A stretch of DNA of 16,695 nucleotides. It comes from Acidothermales bacterium (GTDB taxonomy: Bacteria; Actinomycetota; Actinomycetes; Streptosporangiales; WHST01). This document shows positions 1 to 7,019 of this stretch, in pieces. Where the stretch lies: contig JAFMQP010000031.1 of assembly GCA_017354575.1 (NCBI GenBank), positions 1 to 16,695 of the forward strand, written 5' to 3'. The position numbers and the translations under genes are program-made. Under the pieces are notes generated by a model. That model had not been told where the DNA came from. It saw nothing but the letters and a program-made list of their open reading frames with translations, and searched no databases. How positions within the stretch are numbered: position 1 is the stretch's first letter; every line of letters starts with the position of its first letter.

Positions 1-1
1 C

Positions 2-391
2 GAGGCGTTGGTCGAGACCACGCGGCGCGCAGGCACTCCCGTGTCGCTGGACGTCCGGCGGGCACCCGGCGAGCTCCCTGACACGATCGCGTTGACGGCG
101 TACCGCGTCGCGCAGGAGGCGCTCAGCAACGTCGTGCGGCACGCGTCCGGCGCGACGACGACGGTGGACGTCTTCGAGCGTGACCGCGAGCTCGTCGTGC
201 GGGTGATGAACTTCGCCCCGCCCGACGGCGGCCCGCGCGTCGAGCAGCCCGGGCCGGGGCACGGGCTGCTCGGCATGCGGGAACGGGTGACGGTGGTGGG
301 CGGCCGGCTGACGGCCGAACCACGCGCGGACGGCGGGTTCCTCGTCGAGGCGGTCCTCCCGCTCACGGTCGCGAAGGGAGCCGCGTCGTGA
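2..391 (+). CDS. Sensor histidine kinase, C-terminal part (5' end outside window)
   Basis: The reading frame is open from the window edge and ends at TGA 389-391, so only about the last 129 residues are seen. They form an HATPase_c ATP-binding domain of the NarL/DesK type. The N box lies in QEALSNVVRHASGA and the G-rich box in GHGLLGMRERV, followed by the final strand VEAVLPL. The phospho-accepting histidine, the dimerisation helix and any sensor or membrane part lie upstream and are missing. The stop overlaps the start of the response regulator gene (GTGA), so the two are translationally coupled and form a two-component pair. By family, the kinase autophosphorylates on histidine and passes the phosphate to the regulator. 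The stimulus cannot be inferred from the visible part. Confidence 0.88.
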   Translation, partial: EALVETTRRAGTPVSLDVRRAPGELPDTIALTAYRVAQEALSNVVRHASGATTTVDVFERDRELVVRVMNFAPPDGGPRVEQPGPGHGLLGMRERVTVVGGRLTAEPRADGGFLVEAVLPLTVAKGAAS

Positions 392-1059
392 TCAGCGTCC
401 TCGTCGTCGACGACCAGGCGATGGTGCGCGGTGGGTTCGCCGCGCTGCTGTCGGCGCAGGACGACATCGAGGTCGTCGGCGACGCGGCGGACGGGCGCGA
501 CGCCGTCGGGCTGTCTCGCCGGCTTCATCCCGACGTCGTGTTGATGGACGTGCGGATGCCGGTGATGGACGGACTGGAGGCCGCGCGGCAGCTGCTCGAC
601 CCGCCCCGCGGCGTCGAGCATCGGCCCCGGGTGCTGATGCTCACCACGTTCGACGTCGACGACTACGTCTACGAGGCGCTGCGCGCGGGCGCGAGCGGGT
701 TCCTGCTGAAGGACGCGCCGCCCGCCGACCTCGTCGCCGCCGTCCGCGTGGTCGCGGCCGGCGACGCGCTGCTGGCACCGTCGGTCACCCGGCGGCTGAT
801 CGAGCAGTTCGCCCGGGCGCGTCCGGCGGCCAGGCCACGGGCCACGTCGCTCAACGCGCTCACGGCACGCGAGGTGGAGGTGCTCGAGCTGATCGCCCGC
901 GGGCTGTCCAACGGCGAGATCGCCGAACGGCTCGTCCTCGCCGAGCAGACCGTCAAGACGTACGTCGGCCGGATCTTCAGCAAGCTCGGCCTCCGCGACC
1001 GCGCCCAGGCCGTCGTGTTCGCGTACGAGACGGGCGTCGTCAACGCCGGCACCGCCTGA
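388..1059 (+). CDS. LuxR/NarL-family two-component response regulator
   Basis: A 223-residue cytosolic DNA-binding regulator. The receiver domain (about residues 2-120) has the acidic pair D8-D9, the phospho-acceptor D54 in LMDVRMP, T87 in the LTTF switch motif and K108 in FLLKDA. A linker follows, then a LuxR-type four-helix HTH (about 157-220) with LTAREVEVLELIARGLSNGEIAERL and the recognition helix near EQTVKTYVGRIFSKL. The length is typical of the family. The GTG start at 388 overlaps the kinase stop and has AAGGGAG at 374-380 as ribosome site. Kinase and regulator are almost certainly cognate. Targets are unknown; the phased repeat array directly downstream is a possible but unproven binding region. 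Confidence 0.95.
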   Translation: MISVLVVDDQAMVRGGFAALLSAQDDIEVVGDAADGRDAVGLSRRLHPDVVLMDVRMPVMDGLEAARQLLDPPRGVEHRPRVLMLTTFDVDDYVYEALRAGASGFLLKDAPPADLVAAVRVVAAGDALLAPSVTRRLIEQFARARPAARPRATSLNALTAREVEVLELIARGLSNGEIAERLVLAEQTVKTYVGRIFSKLGLRDRAQAVVFAYETGVVNAGTA

Positions 1060-1077
1060 CCGTTCCCCGTGATCCCC

Positions 1078-1207
1078 ACTTCACATGGCGCCGCGGCACT
1101 TCACATGGCGCCGCCGGACTCTACACGGCGCCGCTCGATCGGAATCGTGACGATCCCGGCATCTCTTCGAGTCGCGCCATGTGAAGTCGATCCGCGCCAT
1201 GTGAAGT
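1078..1207. repeat. Phased array of five ACTTCACATGGCGC units, three forward and two inverted
   Basis: Units read ACTTCACATGGCGCC at 1078-1092 and 1098-1112, and a degenerate ACTCTACACGGCGCC at 1118-1132. The reverse complement GCGCCATGTGAAGT lies at 1174-1187 and 1194-1207. Within each set the start-to-start distance is exactly 20 bp. The 6-bp spacers differ, so the units, not the whole stretch, are conserved. The array fills most of the gap between the response regulator stop and the next gene. Multiple subterminal repeats of about 20 bp, inverted between the two ends, resemble the multi-repeat ends of IS21-family elements, so this may be a short non-autonomous remnant. An operator array for a DNA-binding protein is the alternative. 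No open frame lies inside. Confidence 0.85.
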
Positions 1208-1330
1208 GATACCGGGAGGCCCGCGTAGTACCGCTGGGGTCCCCCGCAGTGAGCACCTCGGCGGGACGCCACGGAGAGCACCCCGCTCCTACCTTTCTCG
1301 CGGTCGGACGACCGGGAGCACGGAGGAACG

Positions 1331-2125
1331 ATGGGGCTGCTGCGGATGGCGTTCGCGGGGGTGCTCGTCGGCGCGGTCGCGTCCGGCGTGCTGGCGACGG
1401 TGGGCTGGGCGCCGTACGACACGGCGTACGTCCCGCCGCGCGACCGCGGCCACGCGGTGGTCGTCCTCGGCGACCTGCGTACCGCCGACCGCGTCGCCGT
1501 GCTCGTCCCCGGCATCGGGATCGACCGCGCGCACCTCGGCCGGCAGAACCAGGTGCTGGGCATGGCGCGTTCGCTCGACGCCGAGATCCGCCGGCTGCGA
1601 CCGCGGGCGGACGTCGCCGTCGTCGCGTGGGCGGACTACCCGGCGCCGTCCGGCATCGACCTCGACGTGGCGCGCGGCGGGCCGGCGCGCACCGGCGCGA
1701 AGCGGCTCGCCGCCTACCTCGGCACCGTCCGGGCGGAGACCACGGCGCCGATCGGCCTGTTCTGCCACAGCTACGGCTCCGTCGTCTGCGGGCTGACACC
1801 GCACGCTGCGGACGTCGCCGACGTCGTCCTCTACGGCAGCCCCGGCGTCCGCCTCGACCGCGCCGCCGACTTCGGGCCGGGCGTGCGTGTCTGGGCGGCG
1901 CGGAGCCCGAACGACTGGACCAGGTTCGTCCCGCACGTCCGATTCGGCGACCTCGGGCACGGCCGCGACCCCGTCGATCCCGCGTTCGGCGCGCGCGTGC
2001 TCGCGGCCGGTGGCGTCCCGGGCCACGGCGGCTACTACGCCGCGGGCAGCCAGACGCTGCGCAGCTTCGCCTACATCGCGGCCGGTGACCACGCCGCCGT
2101 CCGCACGACGGGCACGGCTCGATGA
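1331..2125 (+). CDS. DUF1023-like alpha/beta hydrolase, membrane-anchored or exported
   Basis: A 264-residue protein whose hydrophobic N-terminal stretch (about residues 5-24) could be a signal peptide or an anchor. The hydrolase fold follows: VLVPGIGID (57-65) at the oxyanion loop, the nucleophile elbow CHSYGS with Ser147, a probable acid Asp195 in SPND, and His232 in PGHGGYY. This layout matches the actinobacterial alpha/beta hydrolases of DUF1023 (Abhydrolase_8), whose elbow is usually GHSYGS; here the first Gly is Cys145. The substrate is not known for most of the family; esterase or lipase activity is a guess. ATG 1331 has GGAGGA at 1322-1327. The stop overlaps the next gene (ATGA), so the hydrolase and the membrane acyltransferase are probably made together. 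Confidence 0.82.
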   Translation: MGLLRMAFAGVLVGAVASGVLATVGWAPYDTAYVPPRDRGHAVVVLGDLRTADRVAVLVPGIGIDRAHLGRQNQVLGMARSLDAEIRRLRPRADVAVVAWADYPAPSGIDLDVARGGPARTGAKRLAAYLGTVRAETTAPIGLFCHSYGSVVCGLTPHAADVADVVLYGSPGVRLDRAADFGPGVRVWAARSPNDWTRFVPHVRFGDLGHGRDPVDPAFGARVLAAGGVPGHGGYYAAGSQTLRSFAYIAAGDHAAVRTTGTAR

Positions 2126-3288
2126 CCGGCACGACCGAGGCGCCGACGACTGCCGGCACAGACAGAGCCGAGCCCACAGACAGAGCCGAGCCCAGGGACG
2201 GGGCGGTCGACGTGCTCCGGGTTGCCGCGATGGCCGGCGTCGTGCTCGGGCACTGGCTCGTCACCGCGCTGGTGTCGCGAGCCAGTGGGTTGCACGTGGA
2301 CAGCCCGTTGCGCCACCTCCCGTACCTCTGGCCGGCCACCTGGCCGCTGCAGACGCTCGGCCCGTTCTTCTTCGCCGGCGGGTTCGGCGCCGCGGCGAGC
2401 CACGGCCGGGCGCGACGCGACGGTGTCGGCTACCGCCGCTGGCTCGTGGTGCGCCTGGCACGACTCGGGTACGCCGTCGGCCTGCTCGGCGCGTTCTGGC
2501 TCGTGGTGCTGGCGACCCTCGCCGCCGCAGGCGTGTCGGGCGACGTGCTCACGGTCGCGGCGACGCTGGCGGTGAGCCCGTTGTGGTTCCTCGCCGTGTA
2601 CGTGGGCCTGGTCGCGCTGACGCCGCCGCTGCTCGCCGCGGTGCGCCGGCTCGGGGCGGCCGCCGTGCTCGTCCCGCTCCCGGTGGTCGGCCCGGACGAC
2701 CTCGTCCGGTTCGGTCCGGACCAGGCCGCCGCGTTCTGCCCGGCCTGGCTCACGGCGACGCTGCGTGCACTCGCGGTCCCCTGCGCCTGGCTCGTGCCGT
2801 TCCTCCTCGGGCTGCGGTGGCACGGCCGCACGCCCCGGCGCGCCGTGGGCGTGGCGATGCTCGGCGGCGGGCTCGCGGCCGCAGCCGTCCTGGTCGGCCT
2901 CGGCTACCCGGCATCCGCCGTCGGCGTCACCGGCGCGGCCGAGTCGAACCTCAGCCCGCCCACGCTGTTCACCGTCTCCCTCGCCACGGCACAGCTCGGC
3001 GCGTTCCTGCTCGCCCGCCCGCACCTCGCGCGCCTCGCGGCGGCACCGAGGCTCGCGCCGGTGCTACCGAACGCGACCGCGCTGACGTTGCCGGTGTTCC
3101 TGTGGCACCAGACCGCGTTGCTGCTCGTGCTCCTCGTCGCGGGCGGGCCGTCGGCCGCCCCCGGTCTGCTCGGCACACCGGACGCCGGCTGGCTCGCGGC
3201 GCGGCTGGTGTGGCTGCCGGCGTTCGCGGCCGTGCTCGCCGCCCTGTGCCGACTGTCGCGTGGCGTGCGGGGACGACGCCTCCGGTAG
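2122..3288 (+). CDS. Acyltransferase-3-like multi-spanning membrane protein
   Basis: A 388-residue, very hydrophobic protein with about ten predicted membrane segments after a polar N-terminal tail of about 28 residues. The first helix holds VLRVAAMAGVVLGHW, with Arg33 and His44 placed like the conserved Arg and His of Acyl_transf_3 (OafA/NodX type). FFFAGGFGAA (82-91) matches the usual FFxxSGF region, and LPVFLWHQTALL near the C-terminus matches the family's final WHxP-like helix. Such proteins move acyl groups onto extracellular sugars, lipids or other acceptors at the cell membrane; the acceptor here is unknown. ATG 2122 overlaps the hydrolase stop by four bases. The tail holds an 18-bp in-frame tandem duplication. 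Confidence 0.78.
   Translation: MTGTTEAPTTAGTDRAEPTDRAEPRDGAVDVLRVAAMAGVVLGHWLVTALVSRASGLHVDSPLRHLPYLWPATWPLQTLGPFFFAGGFGAAASHGRARRDGVGYRRWLVVRLARLGYAVGLLGAFWLVVLATLAAAGVSGDVLTVAATLAVSPLWFLAVYVGLVALTPPLLAAVRRLGAAAVLVPLPVVGPDDLVRFGPDQAAAFCPAWLTATLRALAVPCAWLVPFLLGLRWHGRTPRRAVGVAMLGGGLAAAAVLVGLGYPASAVGVTGAAESNLSPPTLFTVSLATAQLGAFLLARPHLARLAAAPRLAPVLPNATALTLPVFLWHQTALLLVLLVAGGPSAAPGLLGTPDAGWLAARLVWLPAFAAVLAALCRLSRGVRGRRLR
2157..2194 (+). repeat. 18-bp in-frame tandem duplication in the acyltransferase gene
   Basis: ACAGACAGAGCCGAGCCC occurs twice back to back (2158-2175 and 2176-2193), and the period extends by one base on either side. It encodes TDRAEP twice, at residues 13-24 of the membrane protein's N-terminal tail. 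The unit uses AGA, a codon rare in this GC-rich DNA, and is more A-rich than its surroundings. It looks like a recent slippage duplication in a tolerant cytosolic tail. Confidence 0.9.
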
Positions 3289-3490
3289 GCCCGGGATGGG
3301 CGTGTCGCGGCCGGTCGAGTGCGAAAGCGTGCCACATTACTGCAATGAGTTGCGCAGCCACCGGCGCGTGTCGTCGCGCCGTCGCCTGGTGCCTGCGCGA
3401 TTCGTGGGGCACAATGGGCCCGGAACGGTTGTCGGTCCTTCTGGCGTGGTCGTTGGGGAAGGCGTACCTCGCCGGTAGAAGGAGGCAACC

Positions 3491-3985
3491 GTGACGGCTC
3501 GTGGCGTCCTGTACGTCCACTCCTCGCCGCCCGCGCTGTGCCCACATGTCGAGTGGGCGGCGTCGGGCGTTCTCGGTATGCGCGTGTCCCTGGACTGGAT
3601 ACCGCAGTCGGCGTCCCCGGGCACCATGCGCTCCGAGGTGTGCTGGGAGGGCCGCCCCGGCACGGCGGCGCTCATCGCCTCGGCCATGCGCGGCTGGGAC
3701 CGCGTCCGGTACGAGGTCACCGAGGATCCCAGCGAGGACTGCGACGGATCCAGGTTCATGTGGACGCCGGCGCTCGGCATGTTCGCCGGCGTCACCGGCG
3801 TCGAGGGCGACATCCTGGTGTCCGAGCACCGGCTGCGCGCGGCTGTGGTGGCCGCGAGCGACGGGCGGACGACGCTGCAGCGCGAGGTCGACCGGCTGCT
3901 CGGCACGCCGTGGGACGAGGAGCTCGAGCCGTTCCGCTACGCCGGCGAGGGCGCACCGGTCCGGTGGCTGCACGCCGCCATGTGA
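3491..3985 (+). CDS. DUF3145 family protein
   Basis: A 164-residue protein without a signal peptide or membrane segment, matching by eye the actinobacterial DUF3145 family: an MTARGVLYVHSSP opening, PHVEWA, RSEVCWEGRPGTAALIASAM, SRFMWTPALGMF, and a C-terminal PVRWLHAA. Length is as expected. The GTG start has a strong AGAAGGAGG at 3478-3486. Its function is not known. The family commonly sits beside the fatty acid synthase genes in actinomycetes, as it does here, convergent with accD6, so a link to lipid metabolism is a contextual guess. The 202-bp upstream gap shows no clear consensus promoter; CACAAT near 3410 is a weak -10 candidate without a good -35. Confidence 0.88.
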   Translation: MTARGVLYVHSSPPALCPHVEWAASGVLGMRVSLDWIPQSASPGTMRSEVCWEGRPGTAALIASAMRGWDRVRYEVTEDPSEDCDGSRFMWTPALGMFAGVTGVEGDILVSEHRLRAAVVAASDGRTTLQREVDRLLGTPWDEELEPFRYAGEGAPVRWLHAAM

Positions 3986-3992
3986 CGATCGG

Positions 3993-4013
3993 CGCCGCGG
4001 CTCTGCCGCCGCG
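3993..4013. terminator. Candidate bidirectional terminator hairpin between convergent genes
   Basis: Between the DUF3145 stop and the accD6 stop, a GC-only hairpin can form: 3997-4001 pairs with 4005-4009 around the loop TCT, then one C-C mismatch, then 3993-3995 pairs with 4011-4013. There is no U-tract on either side, as is common for actinobacterial terminators. Its place between two convergent genes is the main support. Confidence 0.45.
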
Positions 4014-4034
4014 ACGGGTAGCGGACGCGCCGCG

Positions 4035-5429
4035 TCAGAGCGGGATGTTGCCGTGCGTCCCGCGCAGGGCGGGGGCGTCGGCGATGGCACGCGCGATCGC
4101 CGAACGCGTCCGTGCCGGGTCGATGACCTCGTCGACGACGCCGAGCTGCTGCGCGCGGTCCAACCCGCCCACGATCCGCTCGTGCTCGTCGGCCAGCTCC
4201 TGCTCCACCTGGGCGAGCTGGTCCTCCGGCACCTCGGCGAGCCGGCGCCGGTGCAGCAGCCGCACCGCGGCGACCGAGCCCATCACCGCGACGCCGGCGG
4301 ACGGCCACGCGAACACCTTCGTCGCGCCGAGCGCACGCGAGTTCATCGCGATGTACGCGCCGCCGATCGCCTTCCGCGTCATCAGCGTCACGCGCGGCAC
4401 CGAGCACTCGGAGAACGCGTGCAGCAGCTTCGCGCCGCGGCGCACGATGCCGTCCCACTCCTGGCCGACGCCGGGCAGGTAACCGGGGACGTCGACCAGG
4501 ACGACGAGCGGCACGCCGAACGCGTCGCAGGTGCGGACGAACCGCGCGGCCTTCTCCGCGCTGGTCGAGTCGAGGCAGCCGCCGAGCCGCATCGGGTTGT
4601 TCGCGACGACGCCTACGGTACGGCCGCCCACCCGGCCCAGCGTGGTGACGATGTTGGGTGCCCACTTCGGGTGCAGCTCGAGCCCTGGACCGTCGAGGAT
4701 GCCGTCGATAAGCGGGTGCACATCATAGGCACGCTTGATGTTCTCGGGCAGCAGGTCGCCCACCTCGCGGTCGTCGACCTGGCCCATCTCGCCCTGGGCG
4801 CCCAGCAACGACACGACCTCACGGGTGCGTGCGAACGCCTCGTCGTCGCCGTTGGCGACGATGTGCACGACGCCGCTACGCCGGCCGTGCGGCTCCGGGC
4901 CGCCGAGCCGCAGCATGTCGACGTCCTCGCCGGTGACGCTCTTCACGACGCCGGGACCGGTGACGAAGATGCGGCCGCCGTCGCTCAGCACGACGACGTC
5001 GGTGAGCGCCGGGCCGTACGCGCCGCCGCCCGCGACCGGGCCGAGCACCAGCGAGACCTGCGGCACCTTGCCGGACGCCAGCGTCATCACGTGGAACATC
5101 CGGCCGACGGCGTGCAGGCTCTCCACGCCCTCGAGGATCCGCGCGCCGCCCGAGTGCCACAGGCCGACGACGGGGATACCCTCGGCGATCGCGATCTCGT
5201 ACGCCTGTACGATGCGCTCGCCTCCGGCAGCGCCCATGGCGCCGCCCTGCAGCCGTGCGTCGCTCGCGAAGGCGACCGCCTTCGCGCCGCCGACGATGCC
5301 ACGCCCGAGCAGGAAGCCGCTGTCGTCCTCGTCGCTGACGAGCTCCAGCGTGCCCTCGTCGAACAGCTGTGCCAGGCGGAACTTCGGGTCCCGCGTGTCG
5401 GTCTGGTCAGCAGTCTCGGTGACCGTCAT
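4035..5429 (-). CDS. accD6: Acyl-CoA carboxylase carboxyltransferase (beta) subunit, AccD6-like
   Basis: A 464-residue carboxyltransferase with two crotonase-like halves. The N-half holds GGAMGAAGG (62-70), HSGGARILEG (92-101) and PVAGGGAYGPA (131-141). The C-half holds VDVPGYLPG (312-320) and RKAIGGAYIAM (352-362). It moves carboxylate from carboxybiotin, carried on a biotinylated alpha subunit encoded elsewhere, to acyl-CoA in the cytosol. As I recall, propionyl-CoA-specific subunits have Asp in GGAYDVM while acetyl-CoA-using ones have Ile; here Ile360 fills that position, favouring malonyl-CoA synthesis. The length resembles M. tuberculosis AccD6 rather than the longer AccD5. The ATG overlaps the fabF stop by four bases, making it the last gene of the fab operon. 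Confidence 0.93.
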   Translation of the reverse strand: MTVTETADQTDTRDPKFRLAQLFDEGTLELVSDEDDSGFLLGRGIVGGAKAVAFASDARLQGGAMGAAGGERIVQAYEIAIAEGIPVVGLWHSGGARILEGVESLHAVGRMFHVMTLASGKVPQVSLVLGPVAGGGAYGPALTDVVVLSDGGRIFVTGPGVVKSVTGEDVDMLRLGGPEPHGRRSGVVHIVANGDDEAFARTREVVSLLGAQGEMGQVDDREVGDLLPENIKRAYDVHPLIDGILDGPGLELHPKWAPNIVTTLGRVGGRTVGVVANNPMRLGGCLDSTSAEKAARFVRTCDAFGVPLVVLVDVPGYLPGVGQEWDGIVRRGAKLLHAFSECSVPRVTLMTRKAIGGAYIAMNSRALGATKVFAWPSAGVAVMGSVAAVRLLHRRRLAEVPEDQLAQVEQELADEHERIVGGLDRAQQLGVVDEVIDPARTRSAIARAIADAPALRGTHGNIPL

Positions 5430-6688
5430 CCCGCCCCCTGTTGGTCTTCGTAGCTTGCGAACGCGACGACGACGTTCGCCCCGCCGAAGCCGAACGCGTT
5501 GTTGAACGCGACGATGCGTCCCGCGGGCAGCTCCCGCGGTTCGGTCGCGACGTCGAGCTGGACGTCGTCGTCCGGGTCGTCCAGGTTGATCGTCGGCGGC
5601 ACGACCCGGTGGTGCAGCGCCAGCACCGTGGCCATCGACTCGATCGCGCCGGCCGCGCCGAGCAGGTGCCCGAACAGCGACTTCGGCGCCGTGACGACCA
5701 GCCGGTCGGCGGCGTCGTCGCCGAGGACGGACCGGATCGCGAGCGCCTCGGCGTCGTCGCCGAGCGGCGTCGACGTGGCGTGCGCGTTGATGTGCCTGAC
5801 GTCCTTCGGGTCGATGCCGGTGCGGGTGAGCGCCGACGTCAGCGCGTCGCGGATGCCGCGGCCCTCGGGCTGGGGCTGCGCGATGTGGTGCGCGTCGTTG
5901 GACATGCCGTGCCCGAGCACCTCGGCGTAGACGGTGGCGCCGCGCCGCTGCGCCGACTCCAGCGACTCGAGCGCGAGAGCGGCCGAGCCCTCGCTGAGGA
6001 CGAACCCGTCCCGTGCCTTGTCGAACGGGCGGGACGCCCGCGTGGGCTCGTCGTTGCGCCTCGACAGCGCCATCATGTTCGCGAACGCCGCGAGCGGCAG
6101 CGGGTGGATCGCGGCCTCGGTGCCGCCGGCGACCACGACGTCAGCCCGCCCGCTCCGAATCATCTCGAAGCCGCTCGCGATCGCCTCGGCGCCGGACGCG
6201 CAGGCGCTGACGGGCACGTGCACGCCCGCACGCGCGCCGAGCTCGATGCCGATCGCGCCCGCGGGCCCGTTCGGCATCAGCATCGGCACGGTGAGCGGGC
6301 TGACCCGCCGCGGCCCCTTCTCACGCAGGTTGTCGTACTGCGCGAGCAGCGTGGTGAGGCCACCGATGCCGGTGGCCATCACGACGCCGCGCCGCTCGGG
6401 TTCGCTGTCCGGCGTCCCCGCCGACTGCCACGCCTCGCGCGCGGCGATCATCGCGAACTGCGCCGACCGGTCCAGCTTGCGCGCCTGGACCCGTTCGAGC
6501 ACCTCGGTCGGCTCGACGGCCGCGCGGCCCGCGATGCGGACCGGCAGGTCGGCGAACTCCTCCCCGTCGAGGACGCCGATGCCGGAGCGCCCGTCCAGCA
6601 TTCCCTGCCAGGTGGTGGGGGCGTCGGCGCCGAGTGGGGAGAACGCACCGAAACCGGTGACGACGACCCGGGTGGCTTCAGAACTCAT
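5426..6688 (-). CDS. fabF: 3-oxoacyl-[acyl-carrier-protein] synthase II
   Basis: A 420-residue condensing enzyme of the KAS I/II type (FabF/KasA). It extends acyl-ACP by two carbons with malonyl-ACP. The catalytic Cys163 is in SACASGAEA, His303 in NAHATSTPLGD and His341 in KSLFGHLLGAAG, with Lys336; the C-terminal glycine-rich loop FNNAFGFGGAN is intact. It is the only such synthase in the window, whereas mycobacteria have kasA and kasB side by side. ATG 6688 lies three bases after the acpP stop, with only a weak ribosome site inside the acpP end, so translation is likely coupled. Its stop overlaps accD6. Confidence 0.96.
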   Translation of the reverse strand: MSSEATRVVVTGFGAFSPLGADAPTTWQGMLDGRSGIGVLDGEEFADLPVRIAGRAAVEPTEVLERVQARKLDRSAQFAMIAAREAWQSAGTPDSEPERRGVVMATGIGGLTTLLAQYDNLREKGPRRVSPLTVPMLMPNGPAGAIGIELGARAGVHVPVSACASGAEAIASGFEMIRSGRADVVVAGGTEAAIHPLPLAAFANMMALSRRNDEPTRASRPFDKARDGFVLSEGSAALALESLESAQRRGATVYAEVLGHGMSNDAHHIAQPQPEGRGIRDALTSALTRTGIDPKDVRHINAHATSTPLGDDAEALAIRSVLGDDAADRLVVTAPKSLFGHLLGAAGAIESMATVLALHHRVVPPTINLDDPDDDVQLDVATEPRELPAGRIVAFNNAFGFGGANVVVAFASYEDQQGAG

Positions 6689-6691
6689 GTG

Positions 6692-6937
6692 TCAGCTGGC
6701 CTGCTTGATGTAGTTGACGGCGTCCTGCACCGTGCGGAGGTTCTTCACGTCGTCGTCGGGGATCTTCACGCCGAACTTCTCCTCGGCCGCGACGACGACC
6801 TCGACCATGGACAGCGAGTCGATGTCGAGGTCCTCGGTGAAGCTCTTGTCGAGCTGCACGTCCTCCTTGGAGACGCCGGCGACCTCGTTCACGATGTCAC
6901 CGAGACCGTCGAGGATCTCCTGCTCGGACACTGCCAT
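6692..6937 (-). CDS. acpP: Acyl carrier protein
   Basis: An 81-residue acidic four-helix carrier. The phosphopantetheine attachment site is Ser41 in DLDIDSLSMVEVV, and the helix III region is KIPDDDVKNLRTV. It carries growing acyl chains between FabD, FabH and FabF. The ATG at 6937 was chosen because AAGGAG sits just upstream and the protein then has the usual ACP length, although the same frame stays open well into fabH. It is preceded by an 80-base gap, the largest inside the fabD-accD6 unit, with strong potential secondary structure; this may set ACP synthesis apart from that of the enzymes. Confidence 0.97.
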   Translation of the reverse strand: MAVSEQEILDGLGDIVNEVAGVSKEDVQLDKSFTEDLDIDSLSMVEVVVAAEEKFGVKIPDDDVKNLRTVQDAVNYIKQAS

Positions 6938-6971
6938 TTCCGCTCCTTCGTGTGTGGGGATGTGCGCCGTG

Positions 6972-7019
6972 GGCCGGCGCCCGGCCGTACGGCCGAAGAC
7001 GTTCGAGCATGCCCTGCTC
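6972..7019 (-). promoter_or_regulatory. Overlapping hairpins in the fabH-acpP gap
   Basis: Three inverted structures occupy the gap ahead of acpP. GAGCA/TGCTC (7005-7009 with 7015-7019) overlaps the fabH stop. A perfect 14-bp palindrome CGGCCGTACGGCCG lies at 6982-6995. A 6-bp stem GGCCGG/CCGGCC with a 3-base loop lies at 6972-6986. The last two share 6982-6986, so they exclude each other in RNA. They could mark an mRNA processing or stabilising site that raises ACP output, a partial terminator, or a dyad site for a protein. The function is inferred only. Confidence 0.5.

Noticed and set aside
1078..1207. CRISPR array
   Set aside because: Units are only 14-15 bp, the spacers only 6 bp, and two units are inverted; no cas genes are near.
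1101..2339. Minus-strand frame opposite the hydrolase gene
   Set aside because: The product is almost all Arg, Ala, Gly and Pro and covers the repeat array; it is a GC-bias artefact opposite a gene with a clear catalytic triad.
3334..3361. Possible dyad CTGCAA/TTGCGCAG upstream of the DUF3145 gene
   Set aside because: The arms match only with a two-base insertion, and no promoter element lies nearby to give it context.
3501..5453. Long plus-strand frame across the DUF3145 gene and opposite accD6
   Set aside because: It is out of frame with the well-supported DUF3145 gene, antisense to accD6, low-complexity and without motifs.
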